Translations under genes and position numbers: made by a program
Part shown: piece after piece, positions 25,756 to 32,807 of the stretch
Position numbering within the stretch: the stretch's first letter is position 1
Layout: every line of letters begins with the position of its first letter
NCBI GenBank assembly: GCA_944323945.1
Contig: CALUUL010000020.1
Span: 1 to 32,807 of the forward strand
Length of the DNA: 32,807 bases
Direction: 5' to 3'
Source: Candidatus Gastranaerophilales bacterium
Lineage (GTDB): Bacteria > Cyanobacteriota > Vampirovibrionia > Gastranaerophilales > Gastranaerophilaceae
Notes under the pieces: generated by a model
What the model was told of the DNA's origin: nothing
The model's database searches: none
Seen by the model: the letters and a program-made list of their open reading frames with translations, nothing else

Positions 25756-25832
25756 GTAATATTTGTTTTTCGTGAAAGTCAATAAACACAAGCCTTTCAT
25801 TGACAGAGCAACAAATAGAATCAAAATATTAC
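25756..25832 (+). other. Structured region with competing pairings upstream of the coiled-coil gene
   Basis: GTAATATTTG (25756-25765) can pair with CAAAATATTAC (25822-25832, one bulge). Nested or competing with it, ATTTGTT (25761-25767) pairs with AACAAAT (25810-25816). In the centre TGAAAG/CTTTCA (25773-25778 with 25794-25799) and GTCAAT/ATTGAC (25778-25783 with 25799-25804) exclude each other. No T-run follows. It could be a UTR element, a small RNA or chance in AT-rich DNA. Confidence 0.3.
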
Positions 25833-25904
25833 TACAAACTGTGCAGTAATAGCTTATGTTTGATAAAATAAAAATTAACAAAGTTGAAAAATAGAGAGTG
25901 CAAA

Positions 25905-28313
25905 ATGGCTGCTGAGAATAATTACGAAGAAATTCTGGAAGAAGTATGTGAAAAACTTAATAATATAGATTCAGTTAAGGAACTTGATGTTCTTGATATT
26001 AAGAATTCTGTAGAATCAATAGAAAATCTTATTACAGATACTCAAGCGAAACTAAATTTTGAAGAAATAAAGGAAAAGCTTGAAAATATAGCAATGCAGG
26101 TAGATAGCTGTAATGATGCACTTTTAAAAGATTTATACACTGACATTAATGCACTAAAAGACACAACAAACAGTGTTTCACAACATTTAGAAAACCTACA
26201 AAACGTTCAAAATCTGGCACTAACAAGTGCGGAATTTGAAGAATATCAGAAACAGCAATTAGATTTAGCTTTAAAAACCAATGAAAATATATTTAATGAA
26301 TTAACAGCAATTAAGGAAAGTTCAACAAATGAACCTAATTCCGAGAATATAAAAAATTTGGAAACACAACTTGCGAATCTACATCAAACACTTACAAGTT
26401 ATATTGAACAAATATCTTCCAAAATAGAAAATATTCCAAATCTTGAAGATATTGGTTCCATTATGACAGACTTAAATAGTGTCCAACAAAAAAATATCAG
26501 ACAGACAAATGTTTTGATAAAAGAAGTTCAAGTAAGACTTGCAAAGTTTCATGCTGAATTTGAAAATAAAGACTTTGAAAATCAAATAACCAAAATCAGT
26601 GAAATATATGATAGTTTAGGAATAATAAATGCTTGGATTGAGAAAGTCGGTTATATTAATCAATCAATAGAAAACGTATATTCCAGACTGGGAGAAAGTA
26701 TAGACTTTGATGATGTAGCAGAAAAAATTGATATTATTTATGAAAGTATAAGTGCATTAAATAATTGGACAATGAAAATCGACAATGTAGATAGTTCAAT
26801 GTCTGATATACAAACGAAAATTGCTTCATTAAGTACCTTTGCTGAAGATACCAGAAATATAACAAACACTTTAAATACAATAAAAAGCCGTATTGATTCT
26901 TCTTTATCTGAAGATTTAGATCTTGAAGATTTAACAAATAAAATGGATATTGTATATGAGAATTTAACTGCGATAAATGAATGGGCAAATAAAGTTGATA
27001 TCATATCAGATAAAGTATCTAATATAAATAATGCTTTTGAAGATGATTTAATGTCATCAAAAATTGATCTTATATATGAAAACATTGGTTTGTTAAATGA
27101 ATGGGTAAGTAAAATCGATGGATTTGCTCAAAAAACCGAAGAGTTAGACTCAAAATATATTCAAACAAATGACAACTTAAATTCAAAGATTGATGAAATA
27201 ACAGAAACATTATCAAAAGCAAGTAAAATTATTGAAGATGTGCCAAACCTAAAAGATAAACTTGAAGATTTATCAGGTGAACTTCATACAATAACAAGCA
27301 CAACAAAAAATGATGCTGAATCATATATCTATACTTTATTAGATATTGAGTCAGACTTTTTAAAGCTGCACAAATTTTTAGATGATAAGACAAAAGTTAC
27401 TTCTGATGATATTAATTCTTTAAAAGAAAAATTTTCAGAATTAAACAATGATATTTCAAGTATCAGCATAAGAACAAATAAATTAATTCTCTCTGCAGAT
27501 GATGCAAATAAACAATTCAAATCATACTTGGATTCTTTCAAAGATACAATTCAAGAACTTGATAATCAAAGAAAGGAATTTAATCCTGAACTTAAGTTTG
27601 CACTTTTAGGTGAAAAAGTTAATGAAATGATAAGACTTTTGCATAGCAGTGCAAATGCCACAAAAAATTTAAATAATGCATTTATATTCTTAGCAGAATG
27701 GGTAGATGCAACAGGCAGTGCATTAAACAATATGCAAAATGATATTTCTGATATCAAGTATAAGAATGAAACTGATAAATCTTTAGAATTTGTCAATAAT
27801 GAAAATGAGATCAAAGAAAATATTACAACTCTAATCAAAAAAGTTGATGAACTTGAGGAATCTTTTGCAAATTATAAAACTGATGATATTTCTGAAATAA
27901 AGAGTTTATTAACTGGAATCATAGTACAATTAAATACTGCTTTAACACCAGACATTGATTCATTAAATGAAAGAATTGATAAGTTTTCAGAAGATAATTC
28001 TAATAAACTTACAGAATTAGAAACACTAATGCAAGAGAAAATAAACCAACAATCAAAGCAAATCCTTGCATTAGAGGAAAAGATAGAAACATTAACATCT
28101 AAATTTGATAAATTAATAGATGCAATGAGCGAAGATAATAAAAACTATGAAATAAAAGATATTCTTAACTACATTGCAACACAAATAGCAACGACAAACG
28201 AAACACTTGCTAACCAACAAAATGCTAATAATGTTTTGAATACTGTTGCAGAGAAACTATCAAGTTTTGATGAAAATATTAACAAAGTAGTTTCATATAT
28301 AGAAGAGGACTAA
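25905..28313 (+). CDS. Large cytoplasmic coiled-coil protein with a W-containing internal repeat, unknown
   Basis: 802 residues from the ATG at 25905 (AGAGAG 8 bases upstream); the in-frame TTG at 25884 has no ribosome site. No signal peptide or membrane segment. Almost entirely acidic heptad-like coiled coil with no known domain. A 22-residue unit of the form K-I/M-x-x-I-Y-x-x-L/I-x-x-x-N-x-W-x-x-K occurs at residues 230, 274, 346 and 386 (for example 'KIDIIYESISALNNWTMKID'), with a more distant copy near 565-600 ('KVNEMIRLL...FIFLAEWVDATG'). It may be a filament-forming or scaffold protein, in the style of structural maintenance or motility scaffolds. The stop overlaps that of the next, convergent gene by 4 bases. 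Confidence 0.75.
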   Translation: MAAENNYEEILEEVCEKLNNIDSVKELDVLDIKNSVESIENLITDTQAKLNFEEIKEKLENIAMQVDSCNDALLKDLYTDINALKDTTNSVSQHLENLQNVQNLALTSAEFEEYQKQQLDLALKTNENIFNELTAIKESSTNEPNSENIKNLETQLANLHQTLTSYIEQISSKIENIPNLEDIGSIMTDLNSVQQKNIRQTNVLIKEVQVRLAKFHAEFENKDFENQITKISEIYDSLGIINAWIEKVGYINQSIENVYSRLGESIDFDDVAEKIDIIYESISALNNWTMKIDNVDSSMSDIQTKIASLSTFAEDTRNITNTLNTIKSRIDSSLSEDLDLEDLTNKMDIVYENLTAINEWANKVDIISDKVSNINNAFEDDLMSSKIDLIYENIGLLNEWVSKIDGFAQKTEELDSKYIQTNDNLNSKIDEITETLSKASKIIEDVPNLKDKLEDLSGELHTITSTTKNDAESYIYTLLDIESDFLKLHKFLDDKTKVTSDDINSLKEKFSELNNDISSISIRTNKLILSADDANKQFKSYLDSFKDTIQELDNQRKEFNPELKFALLGEKVNEMIRLLHSSANATKNLNNAFIFLAEWVDATGSALNNMQNDISDIKYKNETDKSLEFVNNENEIKENITTLIKKVDELEESFANYKTDDISEIKSLLTGIIVQLNTALTPDIDSLNERIDKFSEDNSNKLTELETLMQEKINQQSKQILALEEKIETLTSKFDKLIDAMSEDNKNYEIKDILNYIATQIATTNETLANQQNANNVLNTVAEKLSSFDENINKVVSYIEED

Positions 28314-31138
28314 GCTCTGTTTGAGTTTCTTTTCGGAACTATTGTTATCATTTCACCATTATCAAGAAATACTGCTTCTATTACATTTGAATCATGAACA
28401 AAATCAGCAATAAAACGTTTAGAAGAGTCTGTTCCTTTTATATCTATTGGAGGCGTTGTATAAACAGTTTTAAACAAATCTTTTAATTTTGATATAGTTT
28501 CAGTTTTATAAAGAACATCTATATTATCAGCATCATTAAGTGCAAATCTATCTATTGCACGAAGGCGTGCATGCAATACAAGATTTGCAGAGCCAACTTT
28601 ATCATTTGAAAATTTCATCCATTCATCAGAGTTTACGAAATCAACAAATTGTTTTGGTAAAGCTTTCTCAATTGCTCTAACATAAAAGTAATATGAACAG
28701 TCTTTAGGCAAACTTAATGACACTCTATCTATGCCTAACAACCTTGATATATTTTGATAAGATTCATCCGAACTATCAATTTTAGAAGCAATTTCTTGAG
28801 CAATTCTATACGAAGAGAACATGCTCGCCTTCTTATCTACAGTAGCACCTGGAAGAGTTGTTATGAAATTAGTTTCTTTTGTTGCACTGGAAATAACATC
28901 TAATAAGTCCACTAAACTACTAGTAGTAAAAGATTTTTTTCCAATAAAATCATTAATATTTATATTATTTATATTATTACTATTTATTTGAATAGGAATA
29001 TTAAAACCATCAATTCTTTTTTGGATATTTTCCAATATTTCCATACCAGTTTGAAAATCAATATCCTGTGAAAGATTTCTCATATACTCTAATAATTCAG
29101 CACCATTATTTCCTTGTACATTATATTGTTTATAGAATTTTTCTAAAGAGTTCAAGGAAGGAATTTTTTTATCTGCTATTATTGATAAAACTCTTTTTCT
29201 TGTATCAAAAGAAGGCATATTTTTCAAAAATTCAGCTAATTTTGCTTGAGACTTAACTAAGAAACCAGACTCAGCAAAATATCCAATTCTACGAATTGAA
29301 TTTTGCTTATCACTTTCATCATATAATGCCTCAAATATTTCTATACAATTCTTTCTATATAAAACATCTTCTTCGGAATTATCAAATTTTATATTATTTT
29401 CTGTAAAGAAATCTAACATTGACTTTTTATCTTCAAAAAACTTTGTAAAAGGCTTAACCTCCAACGCTTTTTTAGAATATTGCTCTACATTTTTTATATC
29501 AAAATCTACTATATTTTGGAGTACCGAAGGAACATTATCAATATTTGCAATAATTAAATCACGATACTTTTTATATACATCAACATCTGATTGCCCTACA
29601 AAATATGAATTACTATCTGAATATATGAAGGAATCTATATCATCTTTTACAGATAAAAACTTTTGCTTTTCTTTGTTTAACAAATCCACTACAGAGATAT
29701 TTTGTGATTTTGCATCTGCAAATAAAGATGTAGAATCAGAATATTTAAACAATTCAATAAACTCACTCAATTCTTGAGATGTAATATTACGTTTTTTAGT
29801 TTCAGATGCTCTATTATAAAATTGTAATACTGAATCGGTATTTTTAAAATTAAATCTATCTGCCAACTCAATAAAACTTCTTAAACCTTCGGTATTTTCT
29901 GTTTTATCATATAATGCATTGAGAACATCTTTAAAGTTTTTATAGTAATCAAACCCTTCAGTTCCTTTTACATCTTTTATTTTCGTAATATATTGAGAAA
30001 GCGTTTCTTTATTAGATATTATACTTTGAGTATCAATATCTGAAATAATTGATTTACCTAATAAAACATTAAATTCAGCTACTGAGACATTGCAATCTTT
30101 CAAAAATTTAAAGAAATCAATTTTATCTTCAGGATTTTTAAAATCATTATAATATGAAGCAATCTGTCTAAGGCTTTGATGTTTTATTTTTCCTTCTGAA
30201 ACAACATAATCAATTATATCTTCTAAATCATCTAAACTTTCACCGTTATTCTTTTCATAGAAATATTCAACAATATCATTTGAGAAAGCATATACCTTTT
30301 GAGCATCAATATTTTCAGGTAAATCAGATTGTTTTATGATATCTCCTAATAAAGATATCTTAGAATCATATGTTCTTTGTAAATATTCTATAGAATCAAC
30401 TTTATCGGAAATAGTTTCAAAATCATTAAATCTTGGTTTTAAAAAAGCAAATTTATCATCAAAGTCTTTAAAATTATTAACACCTACTCTTTTTAAGAAA
30501 TCAGTTGTTTCATTCAATTTTTTATAATCAGGAACTTTTCTATCTTCTTCCTGATTATATAAATATAATAATAATTCAGGAAAATTTGAAAAATTATCTT
30601 TTGAATCTAACATTCCATATATTTTTACAGCCTCAATTTCTTGGCCTCTAAATATTTTCTTAGTACCAGGATCACGTGTATACGCTCTTATAAAACTATC
30701 AAGACCTAGAACTGTTTTTATATTAGCTTTATCAAACAATTTATTGATAAATTCAATATCATAATCAAGACCTGCAAATATATTATTATTCAATACATCC
30801 AATTTTGCGTTTTTTCTTGAAAGCATTATCTTTCTAACACTTTTGTCTGACAATGCCTCTATATAAGTAGCAACTTCTGCTTCACGACGAGTTTGTTGAA
30901 TTATTTCTGCTATATCATCCATTAATGAATCTGTAACCTGTTTAACCACATCTAGGACTTTATCAAAAAGCATATTAAAGAAATCATCTTCCAACGAACC
31001 TTTAAAAGCTGGTGTTGATTTTACAAAAATATCAGCATCCAAATTTTTATTTAATGTATTACTTACTCTATTTGTATTTAATGGTTTATTAGAATCTATA
31101 TTAAGATTAAGAAAATTATAATTACTACTTATTTTCAT
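28310..31138 (-). CDS. Very large helical protein with N-terminal PAFKG motif and C-terminal HxRxR domain, unknown
   Basis: 942 residues from ATG 31138 (a GTG at 31147 would add three residues; neither has a clear ribosome site). The first 45 residues are N- and S-rich and end in 'STPAFKGSLEDD', which I recall as a recurrent N-terminal style of large proteins in Gastranaerophilales; I cannot verify this here. Residues 50-750 are mostly helical with no recognised domain and no membrane segment. An asparagine-rich linker follows ('INSNNINNININDF'). The last 90 residues contain H856-x-R858-x-R860 ('LVLHARLRAIDRF') and end with two strands 'RFIADF...NVIEAVFLDNGEMITIVPKR', similar in plan to small BECR-type RNase toxin domains. 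This is a resemblance only. No immunity-like gene lies beside it. Confidence 0.7.
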   Translation of the reverse strand: MKISSNYNFLNLNIDSNKPLNTNRVSNTLNKNLDADIFVKSTPAFKGSLEDDFFNMLFDKVLDVVKQVTDSLMDDIAEIIQQTRREAEVATYIEALSDKSVRKIMLSRKNAKLDVLNNNIFAGLDYDIEFINKLFDKANIKTVLGLDSFIRAYTRDPGTKKIFRGQEIEAVKIYGMLDSKDNFSNFPELLLYLYNQEEDRKVPDYKKLNETTDFLKRVGVNNFKDFDDKFAFLKPRFNDFETISDKVDSIEYLQRTYDSKISLLGDIIKQSDLPENIDAQKVYAFSNDIVEYFYEKNNGESLDDLEDIIDYVVSEGKIKHQSLRQIASYYNDFKNPEDKIDFFKFLKDCNVSVAEFNVLLGKSIISDIDTQSIISNKETLSQYITKIKDVKGTEGFDYYKNFKDVLNALYDKTENTEGLRSFIELADRFNFKNTDSVLQFYNRASETKKRNITSQELSEFIELFKYSDSTSLFADAKSQNISVVDLLNKEKQKFLSVKDDIDSFIYSDSNSYFVGQSDVDVYKKYRDLIIANIDNVPSVLQNIVDFDIKNVEQYSKKALEVKPFTKFFEDKKSMLDFFTENNIKFDNSEEDVLYRKNCIEIFEALYDESDKQNSIRRIGYFAESGFLVKSQAKLAEFLKNMPSFDTRKRVLSIIADKKIPSLNSLEKFYKQYNVQGNNGAELLEYMRNLSQDIDFQTGMEILENIQKRIDGFNIPIQINSNNINNININDFIGKKSFTTSSLVDLLDVISSATKETNFITTLPGATVDKKASMFSSYRIAQEIASKIDSSDESYQNISRLLGIDRVSLSLPKDCSYYFYVRAIEKALPKQFVDFVNSDEWMKFSNDKVGSANLVLHARLRAIDRFALNDADNIDVLYKTETISKLKDLFKTVYTTPPIDIKGTDSSKRFIADFVHDSNVIEAVFLDNGEMITIVPKRNSNRA

Positions 31139-31207
31139 CTTTACCACGTTCTCTTTTATCGAGTAAAAAACAATAAATAATAAAAATTTCCTAAATTTTA
31201 ATTTTTA

Positions 31208-32101
31208 TTACAAAGCAGAGAAAACTTTACTAAGCACTCCATTAAAATTATCTAATAAAGTTTTTGCTTTTTCATAAGAAATTGAATATTTTATTTGTAA
31301 TATAGCTTCTTTTACTTTGTATTCATTGGATTCTAAAACAGCTTTTGCTTCATCTTTTGAACAATTAGCTATTTCTGAAACAATTCTTTGGGCTCTATCT
31401 TTTAACTTAATATTCGTAGGTTTAACATCAATCATAAAATTCTTATAAACTTTACCGATTTTTATCATAGCCCCTGTTGTAAGCATATTAAGTACCATTT
31501 TTTGAGCAGTCCCGGCTTTCATTCTTGTTGAACCTGTTATTACTTCAGCACCTGTTTCTATGCAAATAACAACATCCGCTATTTTTGAAATATTAGCCAT
31601 CGGGTTACATGTTAAAGCAATTGTTCTGGCTTTCTTTTCTTTAGCAAGCTTTAAGACCTCTATAACATAGTTAGCATTACCACTTGCTGATATTGAAACT
31701 ACTGTATCTTCTTCTGTTATATTTAATTTTTCAAAATCTTTTCTTGCAAGTTCACAAGAATCCTCTGCTCCTTCTATAGCAAAACGCAACGCTCTATCAC
31801 CGCCTGCTATAATACCTTGAACCATCTCGTTAGGAGAATTAAATGTAGGAGGACACTCTGAAGCATCTAAAACACCAAGCCTGCCGCTTGTTCCAGCCCC
31901 AAAATATAATAATCGACCTCCTTTTAAAAAGTTTTCACTTATTAAATCAATTGCCTTTGCTATTGATGTAAGACTTTCTGATATCTTTTCAGCTACTTTT
32001 TTATCTTCTTCATTTATCATACGTGCAATTTCAAGAGATGAAGCAACATCGATATTAAGTGTATTTGGATTGGTTTTCTCTGTAATAATTAAATCACTCA
32101 T
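31208..32101 (-). CDS. murQ: N-acetylmuramic acid 6-phosphate etherase
   Basis: 297 residues from the ATG at 32101, which has AGGAG 11 bases upstream and overlaps the ispE stop by 8 bases (ATGAGTGA). An in-frame TTG at 32113 abuts the ribosome site and is unlikely. MurQ cleaves the lactyl ether of MurNAc-6-P to give GlcNAc-6-P in peptidoglycan recycling or MurNAc uptake. The SIS domain has 'YFGAGTSGRLGVLDASECPPTF' with catalytic E82, E113 in 'EGAEDS', and 'SISASGNANYV'. 'EVITGSTRMKAGTAQK' is family-typical. The C-terminal UBA-like helical domain is present. An AT-only 10-base inverted repeat at 31179-31209 just past the stop is a weak terminator candidate. Confidence 0.95.
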   Translation of the reverse strand: MSDLIITEKTNPNTLNIDVASSLEIARMINEEDKKVAEKISESLTSIAKAIDLISENFLKGGRLLYFGAGTSGRLGVLDASECPPTFNSPNEMVQGIIAGGDRALRFAIEGAEDSCELARKDFEKLNITEEDTVVSISASGNANYVIEVLKLAKEKKARTIALTCNPMANISKIADVVICIETGAEVITGSTRMKAGTAQKMVLNMLTTGAMIKIGKVYKNFMIDVKPTNIKLKDRAQRIVSEIANCSKDEAKAVLESNEYKVKEAILQIKYSISYEKAKTLLDNFNGVLSKVFSAL

Positions 32102-32807
32102 TTGTTTGTTCAACTCCTGTGTTGATTGTTTTTAAATTTTCAAAGATATCATAATTATCTTTATTTAAATTAGTTTCCAATTTTGAATCTAAAACGAAAA
32201 ATGTAGATCCGCTTCCTGACATTAAAGAGTTTTTAACATTGTTTTTTATATTTTGCAACTCGTCATAATATGGAAATAAAGCATTTTCAAGACTATTGTA
32301 TATTAACGATTTATCAAATTTACCTTCAATTAATAATTTTTTTAACTTTGAAGTATTGTCAGGGTTTGATTTATCAGTTAATTTTGAGAAATTAACATAT
32401 GCCTCTTTAGCACTTATTCCAAGATATTTTGGTTTAATCAAAGATACACTTTGTTCAAAAAAAGGTATTTTTTCAATAACTTCTCCACGCGAAGTACATA
32501 AAGCACAACCGCCATATAAACAAAAATTTAAGTCAGAACCTAATGAAGCGCAAAGTTCATTAATTTCATTTTCAGATAAAATATTATTAAATAATTTATT
32601 TAATGCAAATATTGTACCGGCAGCATTAGTACTTCCACCAGCTAAACCCGCTGATATCGGAATATTTTTTTCTATATAAACCGATAATTTTACATTATCA
32701 ATATTTGCTTTTTTAAAGAATCTCTCAGCAGCTTTATATATAAGATTTGACTCGTTATAAGGAATTTCATCGGAATTTCCTTTTAATTCAATTTTAATTT
32801 CTTCAGC
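32094..32807 (-). CDS. ispE: 4-diphosphocytidyl-2-C-methyl-D-erythritol kinase (5' end outside window)
   Basis: 237 codons are open from the window edge to the stop, and the N-terminal 40-50 residues are missing. The GHMP kinase ATP motif is 'PISAGLAGGSTNAAG', and 'LGSDLNFCLYGG' (usually SD[VI]PFCLxGG) is the second family motif. 'LMSGSGSTFF' is the C-terminal glycine loop. IspE phosphorylates CDP-ME in the MEP route to isopentenyl diphosphate, which feeds the polyprenyl synthase at 13.4-14.3 kb. The overlap with murQ implies an operon. The residue N in 'DLNFCL' replaces the common P. Confidence 0.88.
   Translation of the reverse strand, partial: AEEIKIELKGNSDEIPYNESNLIYKAAERFFKKANIDNVKLSVYIEKNIPISAGLAGGSTNAAGTIFALNKLFNNILSENEINELCASLGSDLNFCLYGGCALCTSRGEVIEKIPFFEQSVSLIKPKYLGISAKEAYVNFSKLTDKSNPDNTSKLKKLLIEGKFDKSLIYNSLENALFPYYDELQNIKNNVKNSLMSGSGSTFFVLDSKLETNLNKDNYDIFENLKTINTGVEQTNE

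Noticed and set aside
26734..27838. Several minus-strand open frames inside the coiled-coil gene
   Set aside because: They mirror the repetitive acidic coding sequence (K/E/D codons read as F/L/S) and have no start signals.
31179..31209. 10-base AT-only inverted repeat behind murQ as a firm terminator
   Set aside because: No G/C pairs in the stem; in DNA this AT-rich such repeats are expected by chance, so it is only mentioned under murQ.
1..32807. CRISPR arrays, insertion sequences or transposase genes
   Set aside because: I saw no regularly spaced direct repeats and no transposase-like protein; the internal repeats at 26.6-27.1 kb are protein-level and diverged at DNA level.

Overview
The window is 32.8 kb of AT-rich (roughly 30% GC by eye), gene-dense bacterial chromosome with short intergenic gaps and several convergent genes whose stop codons overlap. 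A Sec signal peptidase, secreted proteins with classical signal peptides, MEP-pathway and polyprenyl genes, murQ and a YhaM-type exoribonuclease occur together. A very large protein has a disordered N-terminus ending in a 'PAFKG' motif. My best guess is a non-photosynthetic cyanobacterial relative (Melainabacteria/Gastranaerophilales, typically gut). This is an inference from gene style; no rRNA or marker tree supports it.

Layout. 1-3778: a GT8 glycosyltransferase cut by the window edge (-), a small winged-helix protein (+), tsaD (-) and, divergently, a leuC-type isopropylmalate dehydratase large subunit (+). 3817-8914: a type III restriction-modification block directly behind leuC. Its mod gene is broken by one in-frame TAA, an Mrr-like PD-(D/E)XK nuclease gene follows, and res is intact. 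8934-14310: an unrecognised gene (-), then a + run of formyltransferase, YhaM-like HD nuclease, secreted protein and PncC amidase, meeting lepB and a long-chain polyprenyl diphosphate synthase (-). 14415-17666: two small membrane proteins, tRNA-Gly(GCC) with a clear promoter and terminator, then (-) a secreted transglutaminase-like protein, a small zinc-ribbon protein and a polytopic membrane protein. 17728-22147: a compact PHP phosphoesterase (+), a (-) operon of metallophosphoesterase, metallo-beta-lactamase hydrolase and TPR lipoprotein-like gene, and a CtpA-type S41 protease (+). 22148-22683: a 536-base gene-free stretch holding a convincing 6S-like RNA (+) with an extended -10 promoter, and facing it a probable structured RNA (-) with a strong terminator. 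22684-32807: a GH57 alpha-glucanase, a family-4 uracil-DNA glycosylase, an 802-residue coiled-coil protein with an internal W-containing repeat, a 942-residue lineage-type protein of unknown function, murQ and ispE (cut by the window edge).

Most genes are core housekeeping: tRNA modification, leucine synthesis, isoprenoids, secretion, peptidoglycan recycling, glycogen/glucan metabolism, DNA repair and RNA turnover. The accessory or novel material is the decayed type III R-M block with its extra nuclease, the RNA-rich 22.15-22.68 kb interval, and the convergent pair of giant proteins at 25.9-31.1 kb. The C-terminal HxRxR segment of the second giant protein resembles small toxin-type nuclease domains and is the most interesting lead.
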